Source: Salvelinus alpinus
Lineage: Eukaryota; Chordata; Actinopteri; Salmoniformes; Salmonidae
NCBI RefSeq assembly: GCF_045679555.1
Contig: NC_092094.1
Location: 36,844,430-36,908,429, forward strand
Direction of reading: 5' to 3'
Length of the DNA: 64,000 nucleotides
The notes beneath the pieces are model-generated. The model did not search any database, had not been told where the DNA came from, and saw only the letters and a list, made by a program, of their open reading frames with translations. Position 1 is the first letter of the stretch. Each line of letters starts with the position of its first letter. The position numbers and the translations under genes are program-made. This document shows, piece after piece, positions 25,428-36,588 of the stretch.

Positions 25428-26070
25428 TGTGACCATGTTAAAAATGTATACTAGATATAAGTATGGTATAATGCTCTCTAACTGTTATTTTGTGTCCCAC
25501 TGAGTGTATACGCTTTACAGAGTGTAAAAGGACATTTTCTCTGTAGAATTGTCAATATTAAAGTTTTAAGATGAACAATCGTAATCATTGTAATCATTGC
25601 TAAAGAGCTGACCAATTTTGTTTATGTAGAGATCATAATACAGTGAGCCAAATAAACAAACACAATAACAGTAACACAATATTCGTCAGGTACAGATTTG
25701 AAGAAAAAATTGCCACAGAGGAAGAAATCTAATCAAATCAAATTGTATTGGTCGTATACACATATTTAACTGATGTTATTGCGGGTGTAGCGAAATCAGT
25801 GTGTACAGGCAATGGATTTTCCATGTCATAGACATTGTGTATATGACTCTGTGCATTCCTATCATCCCTCCTCAGCACCCTCCTCCACACACACCTCTCT
25901 CCCGCTGTTCGATCGATTATTAATCACTGTTTCTCCGAGTGCAGAGCAATTGCAAGCGCACTGCTGCCTCGCATGATTTCCACTGGGACTCTTTCAGGGA
26001 CCATTCCCATCTCAGTTGGAAATTAGAATATGATTACAGAGAGAAATTAATCACAGCTATATACATGCTA

Positions 26071-26092
26071 CACACACACACACACACACACA
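26071..26092. repeat. (CA)n microsatellite
   Basis: An uninterrupted CA run of about 11 units, followed by degenerate CA-rich sequence. Confidence 0.9.
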
Positions 26093-27597
26093 AACACAAG
26101 CATGCATGCACGAGCACCCACACACATAGCATCCTATAGGGCAGGCAGTGTAACCCCTCATGGGCTCTTGTGATTGGTGTTTTATGGCGATCATAAAAAC
26201 ACTGCTATAAATCCCTCTGGACAAATCTCTGGACATTATGCAGTGGGATAAGTTACATACATTGACTCATGCTAATCTATACTCAGATATCAAGAACAAT
26301 TCAGAATCATTAAATAATAACTAAGACTCAAATGCTCTTTTACTGTCATGTTGTTTTTTATATTTCAATTTCCATTAAAGATAGATATATGGAGAGAACG
26401 TAAGATGGGAAAAACAAGAAAAGTCGAACTGCTCATCCAGTCACTGGATCCTCCAAGGAACCAATCTCATGTTGAAATGTCATGTTTCAAGTGCACCATG
26501 CCATGCAATGGTCTTATGACATTTTGAAAAGAGACAATATCATAACATGCAGAAACAGGGGGAGGGTGAGCAGAAAATGGGATGAACGGGACTTCCAGCC
26601 CCTACATACCCCTGTTTTTTGTGTGTCTGGATCCAACAGAGAAAGAAGTCCCTAGGGAGGAAGTGAGGCCATAGGGTTAGAGAATATTGATTTGAATAGA
26701 GTGGCACCCTACATGCAGACCAGAGGGAAGGAGAACGTAACAAACAACTCTTCTGCTTCAATTCAATGTAAGGGCAGTCAGTGTTTTGTTGGGGGGAAAG
26801 ATATGGGCAGAGTCAAAACTCTCAATAACCAACTACATTATGTTTTCTGTGGCTGACAAAACAAGGATTTATGCTGCACATTGCCCTTTGCAGGTACAAA
26901 CAGACAAGATAATTGTGCAGATTGCCTCTTGCAGACTGGAAATCTCTGGTGTTATTATTGGAGATTTTGAGAGTTTGATTGATTTGAAACAATTAGTTAA
27001 AGGTCAAACAATCACTCGACCAATACCCTTTCTATCAAATTTATATTCAACACAATTACTGGCAGAACAAAAACAAAAATCTCTTGACTTGTTCATTGGA
27101 TCAATTCACCACGGGTGACTGGGACATGTGAAAGCATAGCATCCAGACTGTTTACCAGCCCATCCAACCCTGTGTTTTAGTGTCGGATCAGGATGTATTC
27201 TAATATGGGAGAGAGGACAAAGACTGAATAGTGTTTGTGTGTTATGTATCATTGTGCGCAGTACTGTACAATGGCCCAGTAATCATCTCAAATACATCCC
27301 TATTGAGCACACAATATGAATCATTTCATCTCAATACTCCAAGGCTATGCCACTTGTATCAGCAATGCTTTTCCTGTCTTTTCAAGGTCAGTCCACACAC
27401 TGAGCCACCCATCTCCTTCTCCTCCTCTTTTATTACTTAGTCATCTGTCCTCTTGACACGTACACAATATATACAAAACTATGTGGACACCCCTTCAAAT
27501 TAGTGGATTCGGCTATTTCAGCCACAGCAGTTGCTGACAGGTGTATAAAATCGAGCACACAGCCATGCAATCTCCATAGACAAACTTTGACAGTAGA

Positions 27598-30099
27598 ATG
27601 GCCTTACTGAAGAGCTCAGTGACTTTCAACATGGCACCGTCATAGTGTTGTTATTGTGAAGTGGAAACGTCTAGGAGCAACAACAGCTCAGCCATGAAGT
27701 GTTAGGCCACACAAGCTCACAGAAAGGGACCGCCGAGTGCTGAAGCGCGTAGTGCATAAAAATCGTCTGTCCTTGGTTGCAACACTCACTACCGAGTTCC
27801 AAACTGCCTCTGGAAGCAAAGTTCATCAGGAGCTTCATGAAATGGGTGAGCAGCCGCACACAAGCTTAAGATCACCATGCTCAATGCCAAGCGTCAGCTA
27901 GAGTGGGGTAAAGCTCACCGCCATTGGACTCTGGAGCAGTGGAAACGCAATCTCTGGAGTGATGAATCACGCTTCACCATCTGGCAGTCCGACGGATGAA
28001 TATGAGTTTGGCGGATGCCGGGAGAACGCTACCTGCCCCAATGCATAGTGCCAAGTGTAAAGTTTGGTGGAGTAGAAATTATGGTCTGGAGCTGTTTTTC
28101 ATGGGTTGGGCTAGGCCTCTTAGTTCCAGTGAAAGGAAATCGTAACACTACAGCATACAATGACATTCTAGACGATTCTGTGCTTCCAACTTTGTGGCAA
28201 CAGTTTGGGGAAGGACCTTTCCTGTTTCAGCATGACAATGCCCCCGTGCACAAAGCCAGGTCCATGCAGAAATGGTTTGTTGAGATCAGTGTGGAAGAAC
28301 TTGACTGGCCTGCACAGAGCTGTCATGACTGTCCACGAGAATCCAAATATCACCCGCAGAGGGGTTGAGGAAAGAACTAGTGGATTAACAACTCACGTCC
28401 TGTTGTAAATGAAAGGAAAAAGCGATTCATGTCTCTCTCTCCAAGATTCACCAAAGGAATGTTCTTTGTTGCAATATACTTTTCCCGACAAAACTCTAAC
28501 ACGTTCAAAAGCACATACTGCAAAAATATTTCTATAGAATGTGGGGAATGGTTAGAGGCAATCTATAGAACACTAATGTCATTTTGTTTGTTATTTTGTG
28601 AAGTCATTAAAAATGTTACAAAGGAAATATTGTAACTTGAAAAGTATATCCACCATGCGTTGTGCATGTAATATGACAAATGATAAAAGTGTTTTTGTTA
28701 AGAGAGGGATGTGATTTGAGAAGCAAAAAGAGATAGTTGTTTTACATAGCTTTGCACAGTGACAAGTCACGCCCCCGAGTGAGGTCAGAGAGCAGGTCAG
28801 CCTGACGGAACCACCCCTTTCGAACAAACTGTAAAAATGATGGGTTAAGAAATTAACATTCCAGACCAGAAAGACGTGAAGCTGCAGCTGCACGTTTAAA
28901 GTGGTTTGAACTTTGAATCTCAACACGAGGTAGATACGATAAACTCACCTCCCGGACAATCACTGGTACGGCTGATTAGCTTTCCAAAGTAAAGTATCTT
29001 CGAAAGCTAATTTAAATAGGACCATTTTGTTACTCTGCTCAAACCATCGTATTACGCTACTCTCATCACCCCACTGGGAACCATCGACACGGCTGGCTAG
29101 CCTATCTTCAAAGAAGCATCTTCAAGAGTGAATAGAAGGAAAGTCAACTCTGTAGTTCGGTTCAGGACTACACGGCAAGTCACCGGATACCGGACAACTA
29201 CAGAGAAGGATAACAGTAGAAGACGTGTCGGAACCATTTCGGACAATCAGAGCCTTACAAGCGTGCTGCGAAAAGGCCCAACTCCCTTTCCTAGGTTGCC
29301 TTGTCCACCGAGAGAGGCATTTCACGTAAATACATTCATGATTTCTTACTCAGAACGGGCGGCGGTTTGTGTGCAAAGTATATGGTTACTGCAAGTAAGA
29401 GTAGTTTCTGAATGTACCAATGTTAAGTGTCTCCGTCCTTTTCTCCCTCCCTCTCCATCTCTTTTGTAACAAGCAGCCATGTTGTTGTCATTTCGCTAGG
29501 GACTGTTTTTAACATATTAAGTCTCCAGTCAATAACTGGTGCAGAGTGTGTATGTTTATCCTATGTTCCCATTTAATTAGCTAGTAAATAAATAATTAAC
29601 CCAATATGTGAAGTACTGATTCATAAGTAAGGCTCAGGTTTTTGCAGATGCAAGGTTACGACTGTTCAGAATGATGATATGATACGAGGTTGTAATTGAT
29701 AAGTTGACTGTTTATAGATGTGATAGGTAAAGACCTTTTAGAGTTTTATTCGGGAGATGGTAACTCTTTAAAGAACCGCTCTCATGGTGCCCCAGATCCT
29801 AATGAGCTAATTGTTACATGATTAATTTAGTTAATTAGATAAATAACAGTCTTCAGATGAATGTTAAAGACAAGTCATGACAGAGCCCTGACCTCAACCC
29901 CATTGAACACCTTTTGGATGAATTGGAATGCCGACTGCGAGCAAGGCCTAATCGCCCAACATCAGTGCTCAACTTCACTAATGCTATTGTGGTTGAATGG
30001 AAGCAAGTCCCCTCAGCAATGTTCCAACATCTAGTGGAAAGCATTCCCAGAAGAGTGGAGGCTGTTATAGTAGCAAAGGGGGGACTTAATGTTAGATGA
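27598..30099 (+). pseudogene. Tc1-like transposase relic (family B), interrupted
   Basis: First part: a start at 27598 in MALLKSS-like sequence, frameshifted DNA-binding pieces, then an open catalytic stretch with [31 protein letters not shown] and [10 protein letters not shown]. Second part (29883 on): PDLNPIEHLLDELECRLRAR in shifted frames, WKQVPSAMFQHLVESIPRRV and the end of the protein. D-to-E spacing, if rejoined, is 34. Inactive because of the insertion and frameshifts. Confidence 0.88.
28321..29882. mobile_element. Long solo-LTR-like insertion with TG...CA ends
   Basis: The 1562-bp insert begins TGTCATGACT and ends AGTCATGACA, a perfect 10-bp inverted repeat opening with TG and closing with CA. 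It is flanked by GAGC (28317-28320 and 29883-29886); AGAGC is possible if the last A is shared. Such ends with a 4-5 bp duplication are typical of LTR retrotransposons. There is no internal coding frame, so a solo LTR left by recombination is the best reading. A non-autonomous DNA element is the alternative. The family was not identified. Confidence 0.75.
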
Positions 30100-30133
30100 G
30101 CAGGTGTCCACACACTTTTGGTCATGTAGTGTA

Positions 30134-30938
30134 CCTTCTGTTCTCTCTCTTTCTGCCCCCACAATCTCTCTCTGCTTTGCATTCTCCATTCCTCTTCTCA
30201 ATCTCCATCTGCATGATCTCTCCTTTCCTATCCCCTCTCCTTTCAGACAATGACTTGAGACCTTGTATACAAAGGGGAGAGGAAAGGAAAAATGTATCAA
30301 AATTCTCTCTGTGTTGCTCTCAGACTTATAGACTGCTGAAATGAGGGAAATGCTGAAAGTAAACTCCAGTCAGCCCCTTGGGCACAGTTTTAATAAGCAA
30401 GTGTGTGCTTGTTTTCTTTGGAGCTGGTAGGGGCAATATCAGGATTTCCTGAGTGATAAATCACCTATTGTCTTCCTGAATTTATTAAGTGAACATTGAG
30501 AGGGATTTTCAAGCAACAGTAATCCATCATAGGGGATTACCTCTTGGAGAATGCAATAGACGTGCTTTACATGGTGTGAAAACTACAGTTACTGTATAGC
30601 AAATCCTTGACAATGTGTGCAAAAGTGAGCTTTGTCGAGAGAACATACATCTCTCCTGTTTGGGTGGGTCCGTGTTACTCTGTCTGAATTGATTTGAAAA
30701 ACAAAGACATCTTTTAACAACTGTTATTTCAATGCAATTTTCATAGAATGGATATATTTCAGGCAGACACAGCACCCACATGAGAGCTATACTGTACACC
30801 ACATGAAATTAATATTGGTGGCACCACCGCTAGTTAATTTAGGCAGGGTTGCTACTTCTCCAGTTATACATTTGTAATGACCTGGTGGGTCTAATCAGTT
30901 GCTATGGATTCAAATGCAATTTTAACATAAGTGACATA
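30134..30938. other. Unique non-coding sequence
   Basis: About 800 bases with pyrimidine-rich runs (30135-30230). No gene or repeat was recognised. Confidence 0.5.
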
Positions 30939-31319
30939 CAGTAAGAGAAAGTATTCACGCCCCTTTACTTTTTCCACATTCTGTTGTGTTACATCCTTAA
31001 TTTAAAATGGATTAAATTGAGATTTTGTGTCACTGATCTACACACAATACCCCATAATGTCAAAGTGGAATTTTGTTTGTAGAAAATGTTTGACAATAAT
31101 AACAAATAAAAGTTGAAATGTCTTGAGTCAATAAGTATCCAACCTCTTTGCTATGGCAAGCCTAAATACGTTAATGAGTAAAAATGTGGTTATCAAATCT
31201 CATAATAAGTTGCATGGACTCATTCCTTGTTAAATAATAGTGGTTAGCATGATTTTTGTATTACTACCCCATCTCTGTACACCACACATACAATTATCTG
31301 TCAGGTCCCTCAAACGAGT

Positions 31320-31690
31320 TGTAACGACTGTCCTCGCTGACAGACGGAGAGGACCAAAACGCAGAGTGGTTAGTGTTCATTATTTAATGAAAGTCAACAA
31401 AACACTTCAAAATACAAAACAACCAACAAACGTGACAAAACCGAAACAGTCCTGTGTGGCACAAACACTGACACAGGAACAAACACCCACAAAACACACG
31501 TGAAACCCCGGCTGCCTTAGTATGATTCTCAATCAGGGACAACGATTGACAGCTGCCTCTGATTGAGAATCATACCAGGCCGAACACAAAATCCCAACAT
31601 AGAAAATCACACATAGACAAACCCACCCAACTCACGCCCTGACCAACTAAATAAATACAAGACAAAAGAAAACAGGTCAGGAACGTGACA
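31320..31690 (-). mobile_element. Solo LTR (gypsy-like) with perfect 5-bp target duplication
   Basis: The 371-bp insert reads TGTAACGACTG to GAACGTGACA, flanked by CGAGT on both sides (31315-31319, 31691-31695). On the minus strand it begins TGTCACG and ends TTACA, like the gypsy LTR at 18717-18428. It contains a 17-bp perfect inverted repeat, GTATGATTCTCAATCAG (31520-31536) against 31559-31575, around a 22-base loop. Confidence 0.85.
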
Positions 31691-31888
31691 CGAGTACTGA
31701 ATTTCAAGCACAGATTCAACCACACGGACCAGGGAGGTATTTCAATGCCTCGCAAAGAAGGGCACCTATTGGTAGATGTGTAAAAAATAAAAAAAATAAA
31801 AAAAGCAGACACTGAATATCCCTTTCAGCATGGTGAAGTTATAAATTACACTTTGGATGATGTATCAAATGTTTTTATATATATATAT

Positions 31889-32116
31889 TTGTTTACCTTT
31901 ATGTAACTAGGCAAGTCAGTTAAGAACAAATTCTATTAACACAGACGGCCTACACCGACCAAACCCGGACGATGCTGGGCCAATTGTGCGCCGCCCCGTG
32001 GGACTTCCAATCAGTGCCGGTTGTGATACAGCCTGGATACGAACCAGGGTGTCTGTAGTGACGCCTCTTGCACTGAGATGCAGTGCCTTAGAACCGCTGC
32101 ACCACTCGGGGGCCCC
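31889..32116 (-). repeat. tRNA-derived SINE
   Basis: Read on the minus strand it starts GGGGCCCCCGAGTGGTGCAG, with a pol III A box (TGGTGCAGCGG, 32103-32093) and B box (GGTTCGTATCC, 32045-32035). A body with GGCGGCGCACAATTGGCCCA follows, then a 3' tail GAATTTGTTCTTAACTGACT that resembles a LINE tail. This is a familiar salmonid SINE type. Its head lies against the broken Sleeping Beauty-type element. Confidence 0.9.
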
Positions 32117-32120
32117 AAAA

Positions 32121-32836
32121 TAAATTTGGAAGACCCATTTGCGACCAAGCTTTAACTTCCTGACTGATGTCTTGAGATGTTGCTTCAATATATCCACATC
32201 ATTTTTCATCCTCATGATGCCATCTATTTTGTAAAGTGCACCAGTCCCTCCTGCAGCAAAGCACCCCCACAACATGATGCTGCCACCCCGTGCTTCACGA
32301 ATGGGATGGTGTTCTTCGGCTTGCAAGCATCCCCCTTTTTCCTCCAAACATAACGATGGTCATTACGGCCAAACAGTTCTATTTTTGTTTCATCAGACCA
32401 GAGAACATTTCTCCAAAAAGTACGATCTTTGTCCCCATGTGCAGTTGCTAACCGTAGTCTGGCTTTTTTATGCCGGTTTTGGAACAGTGGCTTCTTCCTT
32501 GCTGAGTGACCTTTCAGGTTATGTCGATATAGGACTCATTTTACTGTGGATATAGATACTTTTGTACCTGTTTCCTCCAGCATCTTCACAAGGTCCTTTG
32601 CTGTTGTTCTGGGATGATTTGCACTTTTCGCACTAAAGTATGTTCATCTCTACCGCTCTTCCTGAGCGGTAGGACGGCTGCGTGGTCCAATGATGTTTAT
32701 ACTTGCATACTATTGTTTGTACAGATGAACGAGGTACCTTCAGGCGTTTGGAAATTGCTCCCAAGGATGAACCAGACTTGTGGAGGTCTACAATTCTTTT
32801 TCTGAGGTCTTGGCTGATTTCTTTTGATTTTCCCAT
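32121..32836 (-). pseudogene. Sleeping Beauty-type transposase relic, N-terminal two thirds
   Basis: The start [20 protein letters not shown] is at 32836. The paired-like DNA-binding domain is readable ([20 protein letters not shown], then [16 protein letters not shown]). Further on, in other frames, come KIELFGRNDHRYV-like residues, [20 protein letters not shown] and TSVRKLKLGRKWVFQ. Truncation occurs just before the expected second catalytic Asp (MDNDPK in relatives), so that Asp and the Glu are lost. A frameshift follows SYRSGR. Confidence 0.92.
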
Positions 32837-33192
32837 GATGTCAAGCAAAGAGGCACTGAGTTTGAAGGTAGGCCTTGAAATACATCCACAGGTACACCGC
32901 CAATTGACTCAAATTATGTCAATTAGCCTATCAGAAGCTTCTAAAATCATCACATCATTTTCTGGAATTTTCCAAGCTGTTTAAAGGCACAGTCAACTTA
33001 ATGTATGTAAACTTGTGACCCACCAGTCTGTCTGTAAACAATTGTTTTAAAAATTCCTTGTGTCATGCACAAAGTAGATGTCCTAACCGACTTGCCAAAA
33101 CTATAGTTTGTTAACAAGAAATTTGTGGAGTGGTTGAAAAACGAGTTTTAATGACTCCAACCTAAGTGTATGTAAACTTCCGACTTCAACTG
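32121..33192 (-). mobile_element. Half of a Sleeping Beauty-lineage Tc1 element
   Basis: The right end (33192) reads on the minus strand CAGTTGAAGTCGGAAGTTTA. A second TATGTAAACTT-type motif lies inward at about 33003-33015, the two direct repeats of an IR/DR terminus. TA is at 33193-33194. The left half (catalytic C-terminus and other terminus) is missing; the sequence breaks off after KWVFQ, where the SINE begins. Confidence 0.92.
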
Positions 33193-33509
33193 TATGTAAA
33201 TTAGATATTTCTGTATTTCATTTTCAATGAATTTGCACAAAAAAATCACTTTGTAATTATGGGGTATTTTTGTAAATGGGTGGCAAAAAAAATATTTGTA
33301 ATCCATTTTGAATTCAGGATGTAACACAACAAAATAATACTTTCTGAATGCACTGTAATTGTAAAATACCACTTGTTATGTAAAATAGTAGAAATTAGCA
33401 ATTATTTGTTTTAGGGTATGGTTATCACGACTCGGGATATGACCCAGATGGCAGACACTGGAGGCGGATTGTACAGTTCTCAATAATTTATTATTCACCA
33501 CGTGAAGGG

Positions 33510-34720
33510 AATCTTGGGAGAGGTGAGTGCTGAGGGGGGGAAGCCAGGAGGCTGTAACCCCAGAAATGAGCAAACCCCAGGAAACGTTGCAGCTGCACTC
33601 TGGATGTGGCTTGAGGCCAATCCACAACTGCTCTCACCTTGTCTGGATCTATCTGCATAAGTCCTGCAGCGATGACGTATCCTAGGAAGGAGATGGTGGA
33701 GCAATGGAATTCACACTTCTCAGCTTTAACGAAAAACTGGTCTCGGACGTGGAGGACGTGTTCTTAAGCTGAACGGGAAAAGACAAGGATGTCGTCGGGG
33801 TAGACAAACACGAACCGGTTCAGCATGTCCCGGAGCACATCGTTGACCAGGGCCTGGAACACCGCGGGAGTGTTGGTCAGTCCGAATGGTATAACTAAGT
33901 ACTCATAGTGCCCGCTAGCCATGTTAATGGCTGTTTTCCACTCATTTCCCTCCCGTATACGAACCAGATGGTAGGCTTTTTTATATCATTAAGGCCCCTG
34001 TAGTTGATACACGGGTGTAGGGTTTTGTCCTTCTTCTCCACAAAGAATAACCCTGCACCAGCAAGAGAGGCCAATGGACAAATACTCCCTGCAGCGAGCG
34101 AGTTCTCAATGTACTCCTCCATAGTCTTGGTCCCCGGACCCGACAGGGAGTAAAGCAGCCCCCGAGGGCGTGTAGTGCCCGGAAGAAGATCAATGGCGCA
34201 GTAGTAGGGTCGATGCGGAGGGAGAGACATAGCGCGGGCCTTGTTGAAGACTTCTCAGAGGTACAGGTACTCTGCGGGAATGGCGAAGAGAGCCGAGGCT
34301 TCTCTCAAGCCTACAGGAATATGTCCCGGGGCAGGCTGGGCCGACTTAAGACAATGAGCATGGCAGAACAGGCTCCAACCCATGATAGAACCAGTAGCCC
34401 AGTCGATCAGGGGATTGTGCTTCTGGAGCCATGAATATCCCAAAACCACGGGTACATGGGAGATTCTATGAGCAGGAACTGCATACACTCACTGTGATTT
34501 CCTGATACTCGTAGGTCGATCGGAATTGTAGTGAGTGTGACTCTGCCAATAGAGCACCCATCCAGTGCTCTGACGTCCATGGGAATGGAGAAGGTTTGAG
34601 TGGAGATGCCCAGCTCCGACACCAAGGTAGCATCAATGAGCACCCGGAGTGATTAAGCCTTCTCACCCCACAACAGGGTGGCATGGAGAGGGGTGCGAGT
34701 AATGGGAGATTGGAAAATCC
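33510..34720 (-). pseudogene. gypsy pol relic (protease and reverse transcriptase)
   Basis: 34684-34407 resembles a retropepsin region (SELGISTQTFSIPMDVRALD, then FWDIHGSR-like and HNPLIDWATGS in adjacent frames). 34230-33895 is the RT start ([40 protein letters not shown]). The segment between the fingers and palm is deleted, after which [14 protein letters not shown] is read. The active-site motif reads [11 protein letters not shown], with Pro where this family usually has Leu (YLDD). Frameshifts and stops are present. Confidence 0.85.
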
Positions 34721-34769
34721 CTGTATGGCTCACCAGAGTACTGTAGTCCCACAATGCAGACAGTTTCTG

Positions 34770-36096
34770 GTGTTCAGTCTGCGTAAACATTCATCCGGAG
34801 AAAATCAAGCCCTTCCAAGTAGCTTGTGCTCAAGAGGAGGCGAGTCGACCACCCTCGTGATTCCCGTAAGCACTTGGGTGACATTGGATTCTCTCTGAAA
34901 TTACTTTGGGGTTTTCCGGGAATCCTCAGAGGTGAGGTGGGAATCGAGGGCGAGCGAGGTCGACAGGGAACAGATTTCCTCTCCATCCTACGTTCTCGTG
35001 GCCGCCCATCGATCCAGATGGTCAAGGCTATGATGGAGTCGAGGTCCATGGGCAGCTCCATGGGCAAGCTCATCTTTGATCACCTTCAATAATCCGTGAA
35101 GGAACATGTCGAACAACGCTTCCGGGTTCCAGGCACTCTCGGCCACGAACGTGCGGAAATCCACAGCGTAGTCTGCCACACTATGGGAGTCTTGATGTAG
35201 CTGGAGCAGTTTACGAGCAGCCTCTCTCCCGGACAACAGCCTCTCTCCCGGACAACGGAACTTCCGTTCTTCCACCACAAACTCCTCCAGACTGAGGCAG
35301 ACGGCGGACTGTTGCTCCCTCACCGCCGTAGCCAAGGAAGGTGCCCTCCCGGACATCAGCGTTATGAGGTACGCTATCCTCGAGTGGTCCGAGGGGAACG
35401 ACAAAGGCTGCAGCTCAAAGATGAGGGTGTCACGTCTGCTCCCGCTCTTCCCCCCCTGGCGCTTGAGGGTGCCAGGCTGCCCTGCATCACGCACTCATTC
35501 CATCCATTACGCACACCTGCCTTCCCTCGTCCTGCACATCAGCAATACTGGACTCACTTGGACTCACTGATCACCTGTTTATTACCTCCCTTATATTTGT
35601 CTGTTCCCCTGCTGTGTTCCCTGCTGATGCATTAATTGTTTTTTGTCTTTGTTACCCTTGTGCTGATGCTTTTCCTGTCTCGCTCCATGTCCGTTCTTTA
35701 TTAAATGTTTGACTCCCCGTACCTGCTTCGCCTCTCCAGCGTCAATTCATGTGACAGAGGGAGCACTGGGAGAGAAATGGCCCGGCAGGTTCCAGAATCT
35801 CCAGCGTAGCGCTTTGGAGGAGGTAAGCGGGGTTCTCGGGACACTGGGGTAGGCTGGGAAGAAGCGCCGCTGGTGGCGCGGTTGCTGAGAGTCTGGAGAA
35901 TTACTGGTGTGGCTTGCTGCCTTGTAGGAAATCTGCGGAATTGCTCCAGCAATGTATTGAATGCATGGTCATGGCGTTCTTCCAGGGTATGGAGTCCCTC
36001 CATAAGGCATTGCAGTAACTCCTCGTGTCTTCCAATGGTGGTTCCTTACTGGGAGATAGCATTGTGGAGCTAGTCTGAGTCTGCTGGGTCAGTCAT
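34770..36096 (-). pseudogene. gypsy gag relic
   Basis: It opens MTDPADSD-stop at 36096 and continues RHEELLQCLMEGLHTLEERH and TLLEQFRRFPTRQQ. A large open frame (35494-34988) contains FELQPLSFPSDHSRIAYLIT, LMSGRAPSLATAVREQQSAV and KLLQLHQDSHSVADYAVDFR, the Ty3/gypsy gag capsid type. A short duplication (CGGGAGAGAGGCTGTTGTC, about 35225-35257) adds residues PGERLLSG. Early stops make it inactive. Confidence 0.83.
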
Positions 36097-36109
36097 GGCC
36101 AGTTCGTAC

Positions 36110-36583
36110 TATCACTACTCAGGATATGACCCAGATGCAGACATAGGAGGCAGATAGTACAGTTCTCAATAATTTATTATAACACGGGGCAAAGGGCAGG
36201 TCGTGGACAGGCAGAGGTTCGTAATCAGGTCAGAGTCAGGCAGATACAGGACGGCAGGCAGGTACAGGATTGCAGGCAGGCTCGGGGTCAGGGCAGGCAG
36301 AGGTTCGTTATCAGGTCAGAGTCAGACAAGTACAGGACGGCAGACAGACTCGGGGTCAGGGCAGGCAGAAATGGTCAGAACCGGGAAAACTAGGGAAACA
36401 AACACTTGAGAAACAGGAAAACGGGAAAGCACGCTGGTAAGACCTGACAAGACAAGACGAACTGGCAACAGACAAACAGAGAACACAGATATGAATGCTC
36501 AGGGGATAATGGGGAAGATGGGCGACACCTGGAGAGGGGTGGAGACAAGCACAAAGACAGGTGAAACCGATCAGGGTATGACA
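36110..36583 (-). repeat. 5' LTR of the gypsy provirus, with an internal tandem duplication
   Basis: 474 bp. Two diverged copies of a block occur: about 36206-36295 (GGCAGAGGTTCGTAATCAGG ... CTCGGGGTCAGGG) and about 36296-36362 (GGCAGAGGTTCGTTATCAGG ... CTCGGGGTCAGGG). The G-rich CAGGCAGG-type repeats are typical of these fish LTRs. Confidence 0.8.
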
Positions 36584-36588
36584 ATGGT

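Larger units (their letters stand above)
24074..27460. other. Mostly unique non-coding sequence
   Basis: No host exon was recognised. It contains an imperfect foldback at about 25303-25427, a (CA)n run at 26071-26092, and the fragment ATCAAATCAAATTGTATTGG (about 25732-25751), a motif common in salmonid repeats. Confidence 0.5.
27463..30131 (+). mobile_element. Tc1-like transposon (family B) split by a 1.56 kb insertion
   Basis: The left end at 27463 is diverged but collinear with the family (reaching ATGTGGACACCCCTTC). The right end GGTCATGTAGTG stops at 30131. TA flanks both ends (27461-27462, 30132-30133). The transposase reading breaks at 28320 within LDWPAQS and resumes at 29883 with the expected PDLNPIEHL. 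Without the insert the element is about 1.1 kb. Confidence 0.93.
30939..33355. mobile_element. Tc1-like element (family C) carrying several insertions
   Basis: The left end CAGTAAGAGAAAGTATTCAC follows TA at 30937-30938. The right end AATACTTTCTGAATGCACTG precedes TA at 33356-33357. Its own sequence (30939-31319, 31691 to about 31870, 33193-33355) matches 9139-11745 in the opposite orientation, for example CCTCGCAAAGAAGGGCACCT and the AATATCCCTTTCAGCATGGT block. The rest is later insertions. Confidence 0.85.
33423..36583 (-). mobile_element. Internally deleted Ty3/gypsy provirus with 5-bp target duplication
   Basis: Minus-strand order is 5' LTR (36583-36110), gag, protease, RT, remnant of the 3' LTR (about 33503-33423). 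The identical flank ATGGT occurs at 33418-33422 and 36584-36588. The LTR begins TGTCATACC and ends GTGATA. RNase H, integrase and most of the 3' LTR are missing, since the reading passes from RT straight into the LTR end. Both LTR ends share GATATGACCCAGATG and ACAGTTCTCAATAATTTATT. Confidence 0.88.

Noticed and set aside
31889..32116. Functional tRNA gene suggested by A and B boxes
   Set aside because: The tRNA-like head is followed by a SINE body and LINE-like tail, the acceptor stem does not close, and it is inserted in repeats.
36204..36362. CRISPR-like array from the repeated CAGGCAGG motifs
   Set aside because: Units are irregular and adjacent, without unique spacers, and lie inside a gypsy LTR in a vertebrate genome.
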